A DNA stretch of 64,000 nt. It comes from Actinomadura opuntiae (lineage in GTDB: Bacteria > Actinomycetota > Actinomycetes > Streptosporangiales > Streptosporangiaceae). The DNA is taken from assembly GCF_030283205.1 (NCBI RefSeq), contig NZ_JASNWF010000003.1, positions 186,001-250,000 on the forward strand. Direction: 5' to 3'. Shown piece by piece: positions 26,044 through 34,815 of the stretch; the stretch's first letter is position 1, and every line of letters starts with the position of its first letter. A program made the position numbers and the translations under genes. The notes below the pieces were generated by a model, which worked only from the letters and a program-made list of their open reading frames with translations, was not told the DNA's origin and did no database searches.

Positions 26044-27123
26044 GTGCTGACCGTGGGCGTTGAGGAGGAGTACCTCCTGATCGATGAGCACTCGGGTCTG
26101 CCGGTCGCCGACAGCCGCAGAGTCAGACAGGCCGCACGCCGGATGTGCGACCCGCACCCGGACGAGGTCCAGCTCGAACTCCTCCAGGCCCAGATCGAGA
26201 TCGCGACACCGGTGTGCGACACCCTCGACCAACTCAGCGACCACCTGCGGCGGCTGCGCGGGAACGTCGGCGAGGCGGCCCGCGAGACGGGGCACCAGCT
26301 GGCCTGCACGGGCTGCGCCCCCTACCGCACGCCGCAACCCGTCCCCGTCACCGCGACCGAGCGCTACCACGCCATGCGCGACAACTCGCGCATCCTCGCC
26401 GACGAGCAGCTCATCTGCGGGATGCACATCCACCTCGGCATACCCGACAGGGACGTGGCGGTCAGCGCGCTGAACCGCATGCGCCCCTGGCTCCCGCTGC
26501 TCCTCGCCTTGGGCGCCAACTCACCGTTCTGGGAAGGGAACGACACCGGGTACGCGAGCTGGCGCACGCTCATCTTCGGCCGGTGGCCGGTCAGCGGCCC
26601 GCCGCCCGCCTGCACCGGCGCCGCCGACTACGACGAGCGCGTCGCAGGCTTGATCGACGCGCGCGTCATACCCGACCGATCGCATCTGTACTGGCACGCA
26701 CGGCTGTCCGACGGGCATCCCACGCTGGAGATCCGTGTGCTGGACGTCCAGCTCCACGCCGACACGGCCGTCGCCCTCGCCGGCCTCACCCGGGCCCTGG
26801 CCACGGCCTGTCTCACCGGGGGCGCCCCCGACCGCCGGTTCGACCACCCCGAGATCCTCCAGGGCACCACGTGGCTCGCGGCGCGGCACGGCCTGGACGC
26901 CGAACTTGCCGTCCCCCTCACCGATCGGCCCCGTCCGGTCCGCGACCTCACCAGGGCGCTCATCGAGCATCTCGGCTCCCGCACCGATGATCCCGCCTGG
27001 CCCGCTGTCAGTACCGAGATCCACCGGCTCCTGGACCAGGGCAACGGTGCCCAGCGGCAGCGCCACGCCGTCGCCACCGGAGACAGGGACCGTCTGCTGC
27101 GCACCATCACCGCCGGCTGCTGA
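26044..27123 (+). CDS. Carboxylate-amine ligase, glutamate-cysteine ligase type 2 (YbdK family)
   Basis: 359 residues from GTG 26044 (GGAGG 8 bases upstream; the longer ORF start lacks one). TVGVEEEYLLIDEHSGLPV is the family N-terminus with the Glu pair that binds metal-ATP; QLELLQAQIEIATPVC, CGMHIHLGI and RTLIFGRWPVSGPP are further conserved blocks, and ARLSDGHPTLEIRVLD ends the active site. Such enzymes join glutamate to an amine such as cysteine by ATP hydrolysis, but many YbdK members have weak activity and unknown substrates. Single gene. Confidence 0.9.
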   Translation: MLTVGVEEEYLLIDEHSGLPVADSRRVRQAARRMCDPHPDEVQLELLQAQIEIATPVCDTLDQLSDHLRRLRGNVGEAARETGHQLACTGCAPYRTPQPVPVTATERYHAMRDNSRILADEQLICGMHIHLGIPDRDVAVSALNRMRPWLPLLLALGANSPFWEGNDTGYASWRTLIFGRWPVSGPPPACTGAADYDERVAGLIDARVIPDRSHLYWHARLSDGHPTLEIRVLDVQLHADTAVALAGLTRALATACLTGGAPDRRFDHPEILQGTTWLAARHGLDAELAVPLTDRPRPVRDLTRALIEHLGSRTDDPAWPAVSTEIHRLLDQGNGAQRQRHAVATGDRDRLLRTITAGC

Positions 27124-27301
27124 CCCCGGCCGTGGGAACCGTGGGCCCCGTTGACACGCCCCGACGGAGCGGTTGCGAACGGCCAGGACTGGGGTGCCCG
27201 GCCCGCCGCCGGCGGCGACGGCCTTGAGGTCAAAGTGTCCTACCGATGCACCACCATGGCCGGAACCGTCACCGCGACAGCGGCTTTTCCGGAGGAGAAC
27301 C

Positions 27302-28243
27302 ATGGCTTTTCCCACCCTTCCCCAGCCCGCGCCCGGCGAAGTGCTTTTGGTGTCCACCTGCTTCAGGGACGGCGCGCCATTATGGGGCGGGCTGCTCAAT
27401 GAGATCCGAGGTCGCCGGGAAGGTGATGTGCTCGTCGTGGACGGCGATGTACGGCTCCGCCTGGTCGAAGGCCCCGCCTGGAATTCCCTGCACGGCGGGA
27501 ACGTACCGGCGGTCGTCCCTGACGGCGGCCCGGCGCAGCAGGTCGCCGTCCTGGCGGACATCTCGGTGGCCTATGGCGGGGGCGGGCCGCTGCTGATCGA
27601 CCTGGCCGGCGCGCCCGGACGCGGCGTCCGGGTCCCGCCGGCCCGGCTCGGCGAGGTCCTGACCGCCATGACGAGCGGCGCCCTCACGTTCGACCGGCTC
27701 GTGCGCGACATGGACGTGTTCGGGATGTACCAGGGGGACGGAGGCCGGCCGGCCTTCCCCGCGCCGACGGCGCCCCCGCACCGGGCCTTCCCGGCGCTGC
27801 CCGCCACGGACGCCGCCCTGCTGGTCCGCACCTGCTTCGACGACGAGGACGGCTGGCGCGCCCTGCTCGCCGCCCTGGACGGGGGCGACGAGCAGGGCTG
27901 GGTCGGCGCGGACCTGGACCTGGAAGAGATCGACGTCGAGAACTACCCGCTCACGGCGCGGGTCGTCGACGACCGGGCCTTTGAGGACCTCCAACCGGGC
28001 CAGGTCCCCGCGCTGGTCCCGCCGGAGAAGCACACCACGCTGGTCGCGCTCGCCGACGCCAGGACTTTCGCCGAGGCGGGCCGCCCGCTGACGGTCGTCG
28101 ACCTCTACGACACCCCTGGGCAACCTGCCGTCCTTCCTTGCGACAAGGTCGGATCGCTGGCGTGCAATTTGGAGCTCGCCAACATGGACTTCCACGAATT
28201 CGTCGCTCAGAAGGACGTCGAACCGTGGTGGGAGGCTTCCTGA
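27302..28243 (+). CDS. Duplicated DUF6924-domain protein
   Basis: 313 residues from ATG 27302 after CGGAGGAG. Two copies of one domain are present. Copy 1: about 12-140 (EVLLVSTCFRDGAPLWGGLL through LLIDLAG). Copy 2: about 165-290 (ALLVRTCFDDEDGWRALLAA, YPLTARVVDDRAFEDLQPGQ, LTVVDLYD). The second half matches DUF6924 ('LLVRTDF.DD.AW...', 'LLVVDLY'). Function of the domain is unknown; family proteins are usually single-domain. A strong terminator follows at once. Confidence 0.8.
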   Translation: MAFPTLPQPAPGEVLLVSTCFRDGAPLWGGLLNEIRGRREGDVLVVDGDVRLRLVEGPAWNSLHGGNVPAVVPDGGPAQQVAVLADISVAYGGGGPLLIDLAGAPGRGVRVPPARLGEVLTAMTSGALTFDRLVRDMDVFGMYQGDGGRPAFPAPTAPPHRAFPALPATDAALLVRTCFDDEDGWRALLAALDGGDEQGWVGADLDLEEIDVENYPLTARVVDDRAFEDLQPGQVPALVPPEKHTTLVALADARTFAEAGRPLTVVDLYDTPGQPAVLPCDKVGSLACNLELANMDFHEFVAQKDVEPWWEAS

Positions 28244-28244
28244 A

Positions 28245-28279
28245 GCCGCCCGCCGCGGAGGCGGCCGGCGGCGGGCGGC
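28245..28279. terminator. Terminator between convergent genes
   Basis: GCCGCCCGCCGC and GCGGCGGGCGGC form a perfect 12-bp stem with an 11-base loop directly after the DUF6924 stop codon; GTTCT follows on the plus strand. It sits just before the end of the convergent beta-glucanase remnant. Confidence 0.65.
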
Positions 28280-28282
28280 GTT

Positions 28283-28480
28283 CTAGGCGACGGTGACGGT
28301 CGGGCGTTGCGGGTTGCCGTCGCTGGCGGCGCCGGAGACGTCCGGCTGCCCGTCGGGACGGACGTCGTCGTAGCTGAAGGCGTATCCGATCGGGGTGTTG
28401 GCGTACAGGATCCCTGCCCAGTGGTCGGTGGTCGGGTCGCGGTAGCAGTCCGCCTCCCGGGTGCCGTTTGAGCGGACGTT
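28283..28480 (-). pseudogene. Beta-1,3-glucanase-like (GH64) C-terminal remnant
   Basis: Ends at TAG 28285-28283. The last residues read NGTREADCYRDPTTDHWAGI, then IGYAFSYDDVRPDGQPDVSG and a final beta strand PTVTVA. 'YAF.YDDV.PDG..DQSG...D..P....VTV' is the end of GH64/thaumatin-like glucanases from actinomycetes. Only about 60 residues are left; the catalytic part is missing and the upstream DNA belongs to the XRE gene. Confidence 0.5.
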
Positions 28481-28540
28481 AGGGAGAAACCCGGACGGAC
28501 GCCCGACGGCGTGTCACCCAGGACTTCCGAACATTCGTTC

Positions 28541-29386
28541 TCAGAGCTGTAGCGACTGAGTGCCCAGGACGACGGCGAGGTCCAGGCGGTCGGCGTCCTC
28601 GGTGCCGGGCTCGGCGGTGTAAACGGTGATGCGCAGGTCGTCCAGGGCTACGAGCAGCGTGTCGCAGTCCAGGGTGATCGGGCCGACCGCCGGGTGGTCG
28701 ATGGTCTTGCGTCGGGACGGGTCGGCCGGGGGTGGCGGTGCCTGGGCGTCCCAGAGCTCGGCGAAGCGCGGGCTGCCGGAGGTCAGGTCGGTGATCAGGC
28801 GTCGCAGCGCACGGTCGGCCGGGTAGCGCGAGGCGGTCAGGCGCAGGTCGGCCACGAGCCGGGCCTCGTGCTCGGCTTGCTCCTGAGGGGTGTGCACGAC
28901 CCGTGAGGGCAGGCGGGTGACGTTGCGCCAGACGGCGTTGCGGTCCAGGCCGCGCCAGGTGGTCGTGTCGCCCATGAGCGCGTCGTAGGGCGCGTTGGCC
29001 AGCACGAGTGTCCAGCTTGCGTCGTAGACGACCACCGGGGTGTGCGAGAGCCGGTCGAGCAGCCGTTGCACGCTTGGGGTGATCCGGGACGGCACGATGT
29101 CCGGGCCGGGTGCGGCGTGCCCGGCCAGCCGGTAGAGCAGGTCGCGTTCGGTGTCGGCCAGGCGCAGTGCCCGGGCCAGTGACTCCACGACCTGCGCTGA
29201 CGGCGCGGTCGCGCGTCCCTGCTCGAGGCGGGTCAGGTAGTCGGCCGAGATGCCTGCGAGCGCGGCCAGCTCCTCGCGGCGCAACCCGCTGGCCCGGCGT
29301 CGGCGGCCCGCCGGCACGCCGATGGCCTCGGGTGCCACCCGGTCGCGCCAGCGGCGTACCGTCCGGCCGAACTCCCACGCTTCCAC
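28541..29386 (-). CDS. XRE-family regulator with MmyB-like ligand domain
   Basis: About 281 residues from GTG 29386 (GGAG upstream). RRRRASGLRREELAALAGIS and YLTRLEQGRATAPSAQVVES form a helix-turn-helix of the XRE type. The C-terminal 180 residues (PVVVYDASWTLVLANAPYDA, then VWRNVTRL and PADRALRRLITDLTSGSPRF) are the MmyB-like ligand-binding PAS-like domain. It is divergent from an SDR gene with 103 bp between, the standard pair in actinomycetes where the regulator represses the reductase until a hydrophobic ligand binds. Confidence 0.92.
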   Translation of the reverse strand: MEAWEFGRTVRRWRDRVAPEAIGVPAGRRRRASGLRREELAALAGISADYLTRLEQGRATAPSAQVVESLARALRLADTERDLLYRLAGHAAPGPDIVPSRITPSVQRLLDRLSHTPVVVYDASWTLVLANAPYDALMGDTTTWRGLDRNAVWRNVTRLPSRVVHTPQEQAEHEARLVADLRLTASRYPADRALRRLITDLTSGSPRFAELWDAQAPPPPADPSRRKTIDHPAVGPITLDCDTLLVALDDLRITVYTAEPGTEDADRLDLAVVLGTQSLQL

Positions 29387-29489
29387 GGGCTCCAGTGTGC
29401 GCCAGGCCGCGCTGGGTTGTCCTGGCCCTGGCAGTCCTACGAAAACCGGACGACTGGCTGCGCCCGGCCAGGTCTCGCAGGCTGCGGTC

Positions 29490-30428
29490 ATGACCGAACC
29501 TGGAACTGTTCTGATCACCGGTCCGACCCGCAACCTGGGCCGCCACGCCGCGCTGGCCGTGGCCGGCCGCCCGGACGGGCAGCGACCCGACCTGCTGTTG
29601 GTCGGCCGTGCCGGGCGCGACCTGACAGCGGTCGCCGACGAGGCCCGTGCCCTGGGGGCGCGCGTCCACGAGATCGGCTGCGACCTGGCGAGTCTGGCCG
29701 ACGTCCGTGCCGCCGCGGCCACCGTGCGCGACCTGCTCGCCGCGGGCGCCGTCCGGCCGCTGCGTGCGCTGGTCGCCAACGCCGGCACCATGTCGCCCGA
29801 TACCCGGCGGGCCTCGCCTGACGGCTACGAGATGACCTTCGCCGTCAACTACCTCGCCCACGCCCAGCTCACCGGCGACCTGCTCGGCTCGTTCACCGTC
29901 CCGGCACGGGTCGTGCTGCTCGGCTCGAACACCTATCACGCCAACGTCTGGCGCAAGCTGCTGGGCGTGGCCGAGGCCAAGTGGGCCGACCCGATCGAAC
30001 TCGCTCGCCCGGCCACCGGTGGAAAGGCCCCGGGCATGGCCGCCTCCGGCGTCGCCTACTCCAACGCCAAGCTGGCGATCCTGTACTACGCCCACGAGCT
30101 GCAGCGCCGAGCCGGCGCCGGGATCAACGTGTCGGTGTTCGAACCGGGCTGGATGCCCGGCACCGCACTCGGCCGTGGCACCCCGAAAACGTTCCAGGCG
30201 ATCGGCCGCGCCCTGGGCCGGATTCCGGGCGTATCGACGCCGTGGCGCTCAGGGCCGCTGCTGGCCGCGATGGCCCTGGACGACAAGTGGGCGCACCTGC
30301 GCGACGGCGCGTTCGTGCTGAAGACCAAGCCGACCGAGGTGCAACCGGTCGCCCACGACCGCGACCGCGAGCGACGCCTGTGGGAGGCGACCGCCGAACT
30401 GTTGGAACGCGCAGGCGCGTCGCGTTAG
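29490..30428 (+). CDS. Short-chain dehydrogenase/reductase
   Basis: 312 residues. ATG 29490 starts MTEPGTVLITGPTRNLGRHA with the TGxxxxLG cofactor loop (10-17), CDLASLADV binds the adenine side, LVANAGTMS is the NAG motif, and YSNAK (Y190, K194) the catalytic pair. It resembles the oxidoreductases near retinol/protochlorophyllide reductases (long insertion KLLGVAEAKWADPIELARPA before the active Tyr). Substrate unknown. Divergently controlled by the XRE/MmyB gene. Confidence 0.92.
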   Translation: MTEPGTVLITGPTRNLGRHAALAVAGRPDGQRPDLLLVGRAGRDLTAVADEARALGARVHEIGCDLASLADVRAAAATVRDLLAAGAVRPLRALVANAGTMSPDTRRASPDGYEMTFAVNYLAHAQLTGDLLGSFTVPARVVLLGSNTYHANVWRKLLGVAEAKWADPIELARPATGGKAPGMAASGVAYSNAKLAILYYAHELQRRAGAGINVSVFEPGWMPGTALGRGTPKTFQAIGRALGRIPGVSTPWRSGPLLAAMALDDKWAHLRDGAFVLKTKPTEVQPVAHDRDRERRLWEATAELLERAGASR

Positions 30429-30571
30429 TACACACCGCCCCGGACAACGGCGCAGCCGGCCCCGGACGGTCGGCGGCCTGTGCGGCAAGCGACGTCTTGA
30501 TTCAATGGTGGAGCCGCTTCTCGTGAACATTCAGACCAACCGCCCCCAACCAAGTGGTGCCGAAGCTGACG

Positions 30572-30760
30572 GACAAACGGTGCCCGTCCTCGCGAACGAA
30601 ACCACCCTGGACGCGGGCGCGCGAACGTTGCTCTTGCCGAGAAGTCGGCGACCCGGCGCTCGGTGACCGGCGACCGGCATCAGGACGGCCCGGGCATCTC
30701 GTCGCCGACGAGGGCTGCTCCGACGGCATCGTCCGCACCTATCTGCGACGGCCCGCCTCA
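30572..30760 (+). pseudogene. TAP-like alpha/beta hydrolase, C-terminal scraps
   Basis: One frame gives VPVLANETTLDAGARTLLLP (from 30580); another gives GCSDGIVRTYLRRPA (30712-30756). Together they recall the C-terminal domain of actinomycete tripeptidyl-aminopeptidase-like hydrolases ('VPVL.....D..TP..GAR.L...LP.SRLV', later 'C.D.IVR.YL'). The intervening bases are out of frame and shortened. Confidence 0.35.
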
Positions 30761-30933
30761 TCGACACGGCGCAACGCGTTGTCGTTCTCGGCCCGGATCA
30801 CGAGAAAGAGGTGAGCGGCCATGTCGACGTGGTCGGCAGCCGGTCGGCCGCGCGGCCGCAGTACGCGCGGGCTTGGGGCCACCTGCCGGGCGTACCGCTC
30901 TGACCTCTTGACACCACAGGAGATGATCGTTGG

Positions 30934-31257
30934 ATGCAGTACCTGATCTCCGTGATCCACGACCAGGCCGGACTCGCCACCCCGGAGGAGCACGCTGCGA
31001 TCGACGTGTTCAACGACCGGCTCCAGACCGACGGCCACTGGGTCTTCGCCGGCGGCCTGGCCTCGCCCGAGACGGCCACCGTCATCGACGACCGGGGCGA
31101 GCAGACAATGGTCACCGACGGGCCCTTCGTGGAGTCGAAGGAGTACCTCGCCGGCTTCTGGATCATCGAGGCCCCCGATCTGGACGTGGCGCTCAAGCTC
31201 GCCGCCGATGGGTCGAGGGCCTGCAACCGGAAGCTCGAGGTGCGGCCGTTCCTGTGA
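30934..31257 (+). CDS. YCII-family (DGPF) protein
   Basis: 107 residues of the dimeric ferredoxin-like YCII fold. MQYLISVIHDQAGLATPEEH opens it, FAGGLASPETATVI follows, and VTDGPFVESKEYLAGFWIIE is the DGPF motif with its Phe and Lys-Glu. In actinomycetes these small proteins are regularly followed by a DUF6596-type ECF sigma gene. The overlap GTGA at the stop (31254-31257) starts such a frame here, but it is cut short. Compare the intact pair at 59314-60965. Confidence 0.88.
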   Translation: MQYLISVIHDQAGLATPEEHAAIDVFNDRLQTDGHWVFAGGLASPETATVIDDRGEQTMVTDGPFVESKEYLAGFWIIEAPDLDVALKLAADGSRACNRKLEVRPFL

Positions 31258-31388
31258 GCGACGTCGACGCCCGCGAGGCGGTCACCCGGACCCAGCCCGA
31301 GAAGTGGGCCCGGTCCGCGCCCGCCCACACCGGCCTCGAGCACGGCGGAGCGACCTGCGGGGCTTCGTTATCCCGGTTCGGAGCCTGA
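31254..31388 (+). pseudogene. Truncated reading frame, probable ECF sigma remnant
   Basis: GTG 31254 overlaps the YCII stop and starts VSDVDAREAVTRTQPEKWAR, which resembles the first helix of the DUF6596-type sigma factors ('V.DV.AAVE.V.R.E..R..A'), then becomes unrelated and stops at 31388. Context is the main support. Confidence 0.4.
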
Positions 31389-31440
31389 CCTGCGAGTTTC
31401 CCGAGCGGGATCATGCTGTGGTCGGGCAGGCTGGGCCGCC

Positions 31441-31635
31441 ATCTTCTCCCGACGCCATCTGGAAACCGTGCTCAGGATCTACGCCGATCATTTCAATGGT
31501 CACCGTCCGCATCGTTCCGTGGGACGACGACCTCCTACTCCCCCGCCCGAACCGACCTCCATCAGCAGCAACGCCGCCATCCGCCGGACGCGCCTCCTCG
31601 GCGGTGTGACCAACGAATACCGCAACGCCGCATAG
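31441..31635 (+). pseudogene. Integrase-core transposase, C-terminal remnant
   Basis: IFSRRHLETVLRIYADHFNG, then HRPHRSVGRRPPTPPPE and LLGGVTNEYRNAA to TAG 31633-31635. This is the conserved C-terminus of an actinomycete IS481/IS3-like transposase ('RHL..VL..Y..HYN..RPHR.L...PP', 'LLGGLI.EY'). The DDE core is absent. A scrap of the N-terminus of the same kind of protein lies at 25510-25621 on the other strand. Confidence 0.7.
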
Positions 31636-32256
31636 CGATCACCACGCCCGAAGCGACACGGAAGTCCAGGTCAGAGCGAGAATCCGGCCGGTGGCCGCCT
31701 GCGGGTTTGCAGTCGCGGAGCTTCCCACCGGTGGTGGGATACCAGCTGGGGATGCGGAACCTCTTGGTCGGGCGCGGGGTGTCGGCGTCCTCACCGGGGC
31801 CCGCATCACGCCTTCGCCGGGGACACCCTGGACCGTCGACTCCCGGCGAGCACCGCCCGGCGGTCCGGCCGCGCCTTGGACCCGCGACCAGATGGCCGCC
31901 CGCGCCGCCGCCGAACCCGCCGACGGCGACTACGTCAACTGCGAGTCAGAAGAAGCCGGCGGCGATCGAGCAGATGGTCCAGAGCCGCGCCCAGTTCGGC
32001 TCGGTCGGCACCGTCCTGCTCGGGCTCCCGGTCGCCGCCGGCATCGTCGGGTTCAACGCGGTCATGATGGCCATCGTGCTGGTCGGGCACGACATGATCC
32101 GCCGAATCGCCAGGATCGCAACGGTGGTGGCCCCATGTTCATCGCCATGACGGGTGAAGCTGCTTCTTGATCTCCCCCAGGCCCCTGCCCTCGCGCCCAG
32201 ACGAAGTCGTCCGCGTGGGTGCTCAGAAGGGGCGAAAGCACAATCCCGGTCATGCC
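31636..32256. other. Gap with a hydrophobic fragment
   Basis: No complete gene. Around 31975-32140 a plus-strand frame reads MVQSRAQFGSVGTVLLGLPV then AAGIVGFNAVMMAIVLVGHD, one or two membrane helices without a ribosome site. It could be a broken membrane protein. The rest has no coding signal. Confidence 0.3.
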
Positions 32257-33222
32257 TTATTGCGCCAGGACATCCTGCGGCCGGATCGGCTTGTCCAGGA
32301 ATCCGAGCCTGGTCATCGTGTCGGAGACGTGCTTCATGGCTGTGGGGTCGTTGTCGGTCTGCCAGGTGGTGGGAATGGCGATCGATGATGCCTGTGATGG
32401 GGTCAGGTGCATGAAGGTGGGCAGTGTCCTACGAACGAGGCCCGGGTCGCGCTGAGCGAGTTGGGAGGCCTCTTTCAGTGCCGCCTTGAACTTGGTGACG
32501 GTGTCGCGGTGGCTGTTGATCCATGCGCCGGTCCCGGCCCATCCGGCGATCGGGAAGCCCGCGGCGCTGCCGGCCCAGGCGTCGATGATCCGGGGATTGC
32601 CCGCCGATCTCGCCTGGCTCTCCTGCGTGCCGGTGAGCCACGAGGCGTCGACCTGGCCGTTGTTGAGGGAGGACAGGGCGTTGGGTACCGGGACCTGGAC
32701 GAACCTGACGTCCTTGGGACCGATGCCCGCCTCGGCGAGCCGCAGATCGGTGACCAGATCGGCGATGGAGCCCGTGCCGGGAACGCCTATCTTCTTGCCC
32801 CTCAAACCGGCCATGGAGCGGATCGCGCTGCCCTTTCTGGTGAAAATGCCGTCGGCCCCGGCCTGGCCGGCCCGTGACTGCGCGACGAATTTCAGTTTCA
32901 GGCCGTGGGAGACGCCGGAGAACACCGTGACGTAGTTGACCATGCCGATGTTCACCCCGCCGGACTGCAGTGCGGCGACGATGGAAGAACCGGATTGGCC
33001 GGCTGCGACGGTCACGTCCAGGCCCTGCTTGGCGAACAGGCCCTTCTCCTTGGCGATGTAGATGGGGGCGACGTTGGGCTGGGGCGACACGAGGATTTTC
33101 AGCCTGGTGTCGCCGGATGCTCCGGAGGATCCGGAACCCGACGAGCAGGCCGAGGCGGCGACGGCCAGCATCCCGGCCGCGACGAGGATCGAGGTCTTGC
33201 GGGCATGGCGAACAGAACGCAT
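32257..33222 (-). CDS. NitT/TauT-type ABC substrate-binding lipoprotein
   Basis: 321 residues. A lipoprotein signal ends in AVAASAC (Cys26) before a Ser/Gly linker; LKILVSPQPNVAPIYIAKEKGLF is the opening of the SsuA/NrtA-type (NMT1-like) family, and GLRGKKIGVPGTGSIADLV is its second conserved region. It captures a small anion (sulfonate, nitrate, pyrimidine precursor or aromatic acid) outside the membrane. Last gene of a seven-gene minus-strand cluster, 37 bases downstream of the ATPase. Confidence 0.9.
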   Translation of the reverse strand: MRSVRHARKTSILVAAGMLAVAASACSSGSGSSGASGDTRLKILVSPQPNVAPIYIAKEKGLFAKQGLDVTVAAGQSGSSIVAALQSGGVNIGMVNYVTVFSGVSHGLKLKFVAQSRAGQAGADGIFTRKGSAIRSMAGLRGKKIGVPGTGSIADLVTDLRLAEAGIGPKDVRFVQVPVPNALSSLNNGQVDASWLTGTQESQARSAGNPRIIDAWAGSAAGFPIAGWAGTGAWINSHRDTVTKFKAALKEASQLAQRDPGLVRRTLPTFMHLTPSQASSIAIPTTWQTDNDPTAMKHVSDTMTRLGFLDKPIRPQDVLAQ

Positions 33223-33259
33223 GACGGCTCCAGGGGTGGGATGGATGAGCGAAAGACGT

Positions 33260-34030
33260 TCAGGAACTGTGGATGAGGTCGTAGATCTTCGCGCGGATGT
33301 CGAGGTACTCCTCGAGCCGCTTGGTGTCGACCTGGTCGCGGGGATAGGGCAGGTCGACAGCGACGGTCGCCATGACGTGCGAGGGACTGCCGGACAGCAC
33401 GAGGACGGTGTCGGCGAGGTAGACGCTCTCGTCGATGTCGTGGGTGACCACCACGATGCTGGTGGCGGTGTCGGCCCGGATGGTCAGGACCAGGTCTTCC
33501 AGGTCCGCGCGGGTCTGGGCGTCCACGGAGGCGAAGGGCTCGTCCATCAGCAGCAGCCGGGGCTCGGTGACCAGTGCCCGGGCGATCGCCACGCGTTGTT
33601 GCATCCCTCCCGACAGCTGCCAGGGGTACTTGCGGACCGCGTCGGCGAGCCCGACCATCGACAGGGCCTCCTGGGCGCGCCGATGCCGTTCGGCTCTGCC
33701 GAGGCCGATGCCGCGCAGCGGGAACTCCACGTTGCGGATCACGCTCAACCAGGGGAACAGCGAACGGCTGTAGTCCTGGAACACGACCCCGACGCCCTCG
33801 GGAATCCCGCGGATCGCCTCGCCTGCGAAACTCACGACACCGCGGGTGGGGGTGACGAGGCCGGTGAGGCAGCGCAGCAGGGTCGTCTTCCCTGCGCCCG
33901 AGGGGCCGACGATCGACATGGCCCGGGTCGCCTGGAGTTCGAAGTCGATCGAGGCGATCGCCTGGTGTGACCGGTCACCGGTTCCGTAGCGGTGCTCCAG
34001 CCCCTTGACCGCGAGGATGGGAGGGGTCAC
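33260..34030 (-). CDS. NitT/TauT-type ABC transporter ATPase
   Basis: 256 residues from GTG 34030 with AAGGAGG at ideal spacing (the ATG upstream is poorer). Walker A GPSGAGKTT (42-50), Q-loop VVFQDYSRSLFPW, signature LSGGMQQR (139-146), Walker B LLLMDE (159-164), H-loop THDIDES. Energises uptake through the two permeases encoded upstream. Its start overlaps the stop of the second permease (GTGA), so synthesis is coupled. Confidence 0.93.
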   Translation of the reverse strand: MTPPILAVKGLEHRYGTGDRSHQAIASIDFELQATRAMSIVGPSGAGKTTLLRCLTGLVTPTRGVVSFAGEAIRGIPEGVGVVFQDYSRSLFPWLSVIRNVEFPLRGIGLGRAERHRRAQEALSMVGLADAVRKYPWQLSGGMQQRVAIARALVTEPRLLLMDEPFASVDAQTRADLEDLVLTIRADTATSIVVVTHDIDESVYLADTVLVLSGSPSHVMATVAVDLPYPRDQVDTKRLEEYLDIRAKIYDLIHSS

Positions 34031-34815
34031 TGAGTCCTCCTTAGGACATGCCATCGCAAGGCGTGTTTCTCGATGAGCAGGAACAGGGCGTTGAACAGCA
34101 CGCCGAAGAACGCCAGCACGGTGAGGGTGGCCCACAGCGCGGAGACGTCGAAGGTGTTCTGTGCCTGCAGTGCGGCGCCGCCCAGGCCGCCGGCTCCGGC
34201 GAACATCTCCGAGCCGACCGACAAGACGATGGCCAGGGACATCGCCACCCGCAACCCGGCGAACATCTTCGGCGCGGCCGCGGGCAGCAGCACGCGGAAG
34301 AAGCGTTTGGCGGGGCCCAAGTGATTGAGCCTGGCCACGTCGACCTGGAGGGGTTCGATCTCGGCGACACCTGCGGCGGCGTTGAGCAGCACCGGCCACA
34401 CACAGCCGAAGACGACCACGGTCAGGTGCATCGCGGTGCCGACGCCGAGGACGGCGATGGACAGCGGCACGACGACGATCGGCGGTGTGCTGCGCAGCAG
34501 CAGGAGCGGCGCGCCGGTGTAGTCGCGGGCGGCGGGCAGCGCGCCGATCACCGCGCCGGCGACGATCCCGGCGCAGGAGGCGATGACCCAGCCCGCCAGT
34601 GCGGTCCGGAAGGTCTGGCCGATGGCCGACCAGGCCGTCTCGGAGACGAACAGGTGACCGGCGGGGCCCGACAGCCAGTCGGTGCGCAGCCGATCCCAGA
34701 TCGCCGACGGCGCGGGCAGGAAGAAGACCGGGTGGACGGTGACCCGCCATTGCCAGACCGCGATGATCGCGGTCATCACCAGGACGCCGCTCAGCACGCC
34801 GGTGCCGCGCCTCAT
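34027..34815 (-). CDS. NitT/TauT-type ABC permease (second)
   Basis: 262 residues, about six membrane helices. The cytoplasmic loop EPLQVDVARLNHLGPAKRFF with RVLLPAAAPKMFAGLRVA is the EAA motif of SsuC-like permeases. ATG 34815 overlaps the stop of the preceding permease (ATGA), and its own stop overlaps the ATPase start. Forms a heterodimer with its neighbour. Confidence 0.92.
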   Translation of the reverse strand: MRRGTGVLSGVLVMTAIIAVWQWRVTVHPVFFLPAPSAIWDRLRTDWLSGPAGHLFVSETAWSAIGQTFRTALAGWVIASCAGIVAGAVIGALPAARDYTGAPLLLLRSTPPIVVVPLSIAVLGVGTAMHLTVVVFGCVWPVLLNAAAGVAEIEPLQVDVARLNHLGPAKRFFRVLLPAAAPKMFAGLRVAMSLAIVLSVGSEMFAGAGGLGGAALQAQNTFDVSALWATLTVLAFFGVLFNALFLLIEKHALRWHVLRRTQ

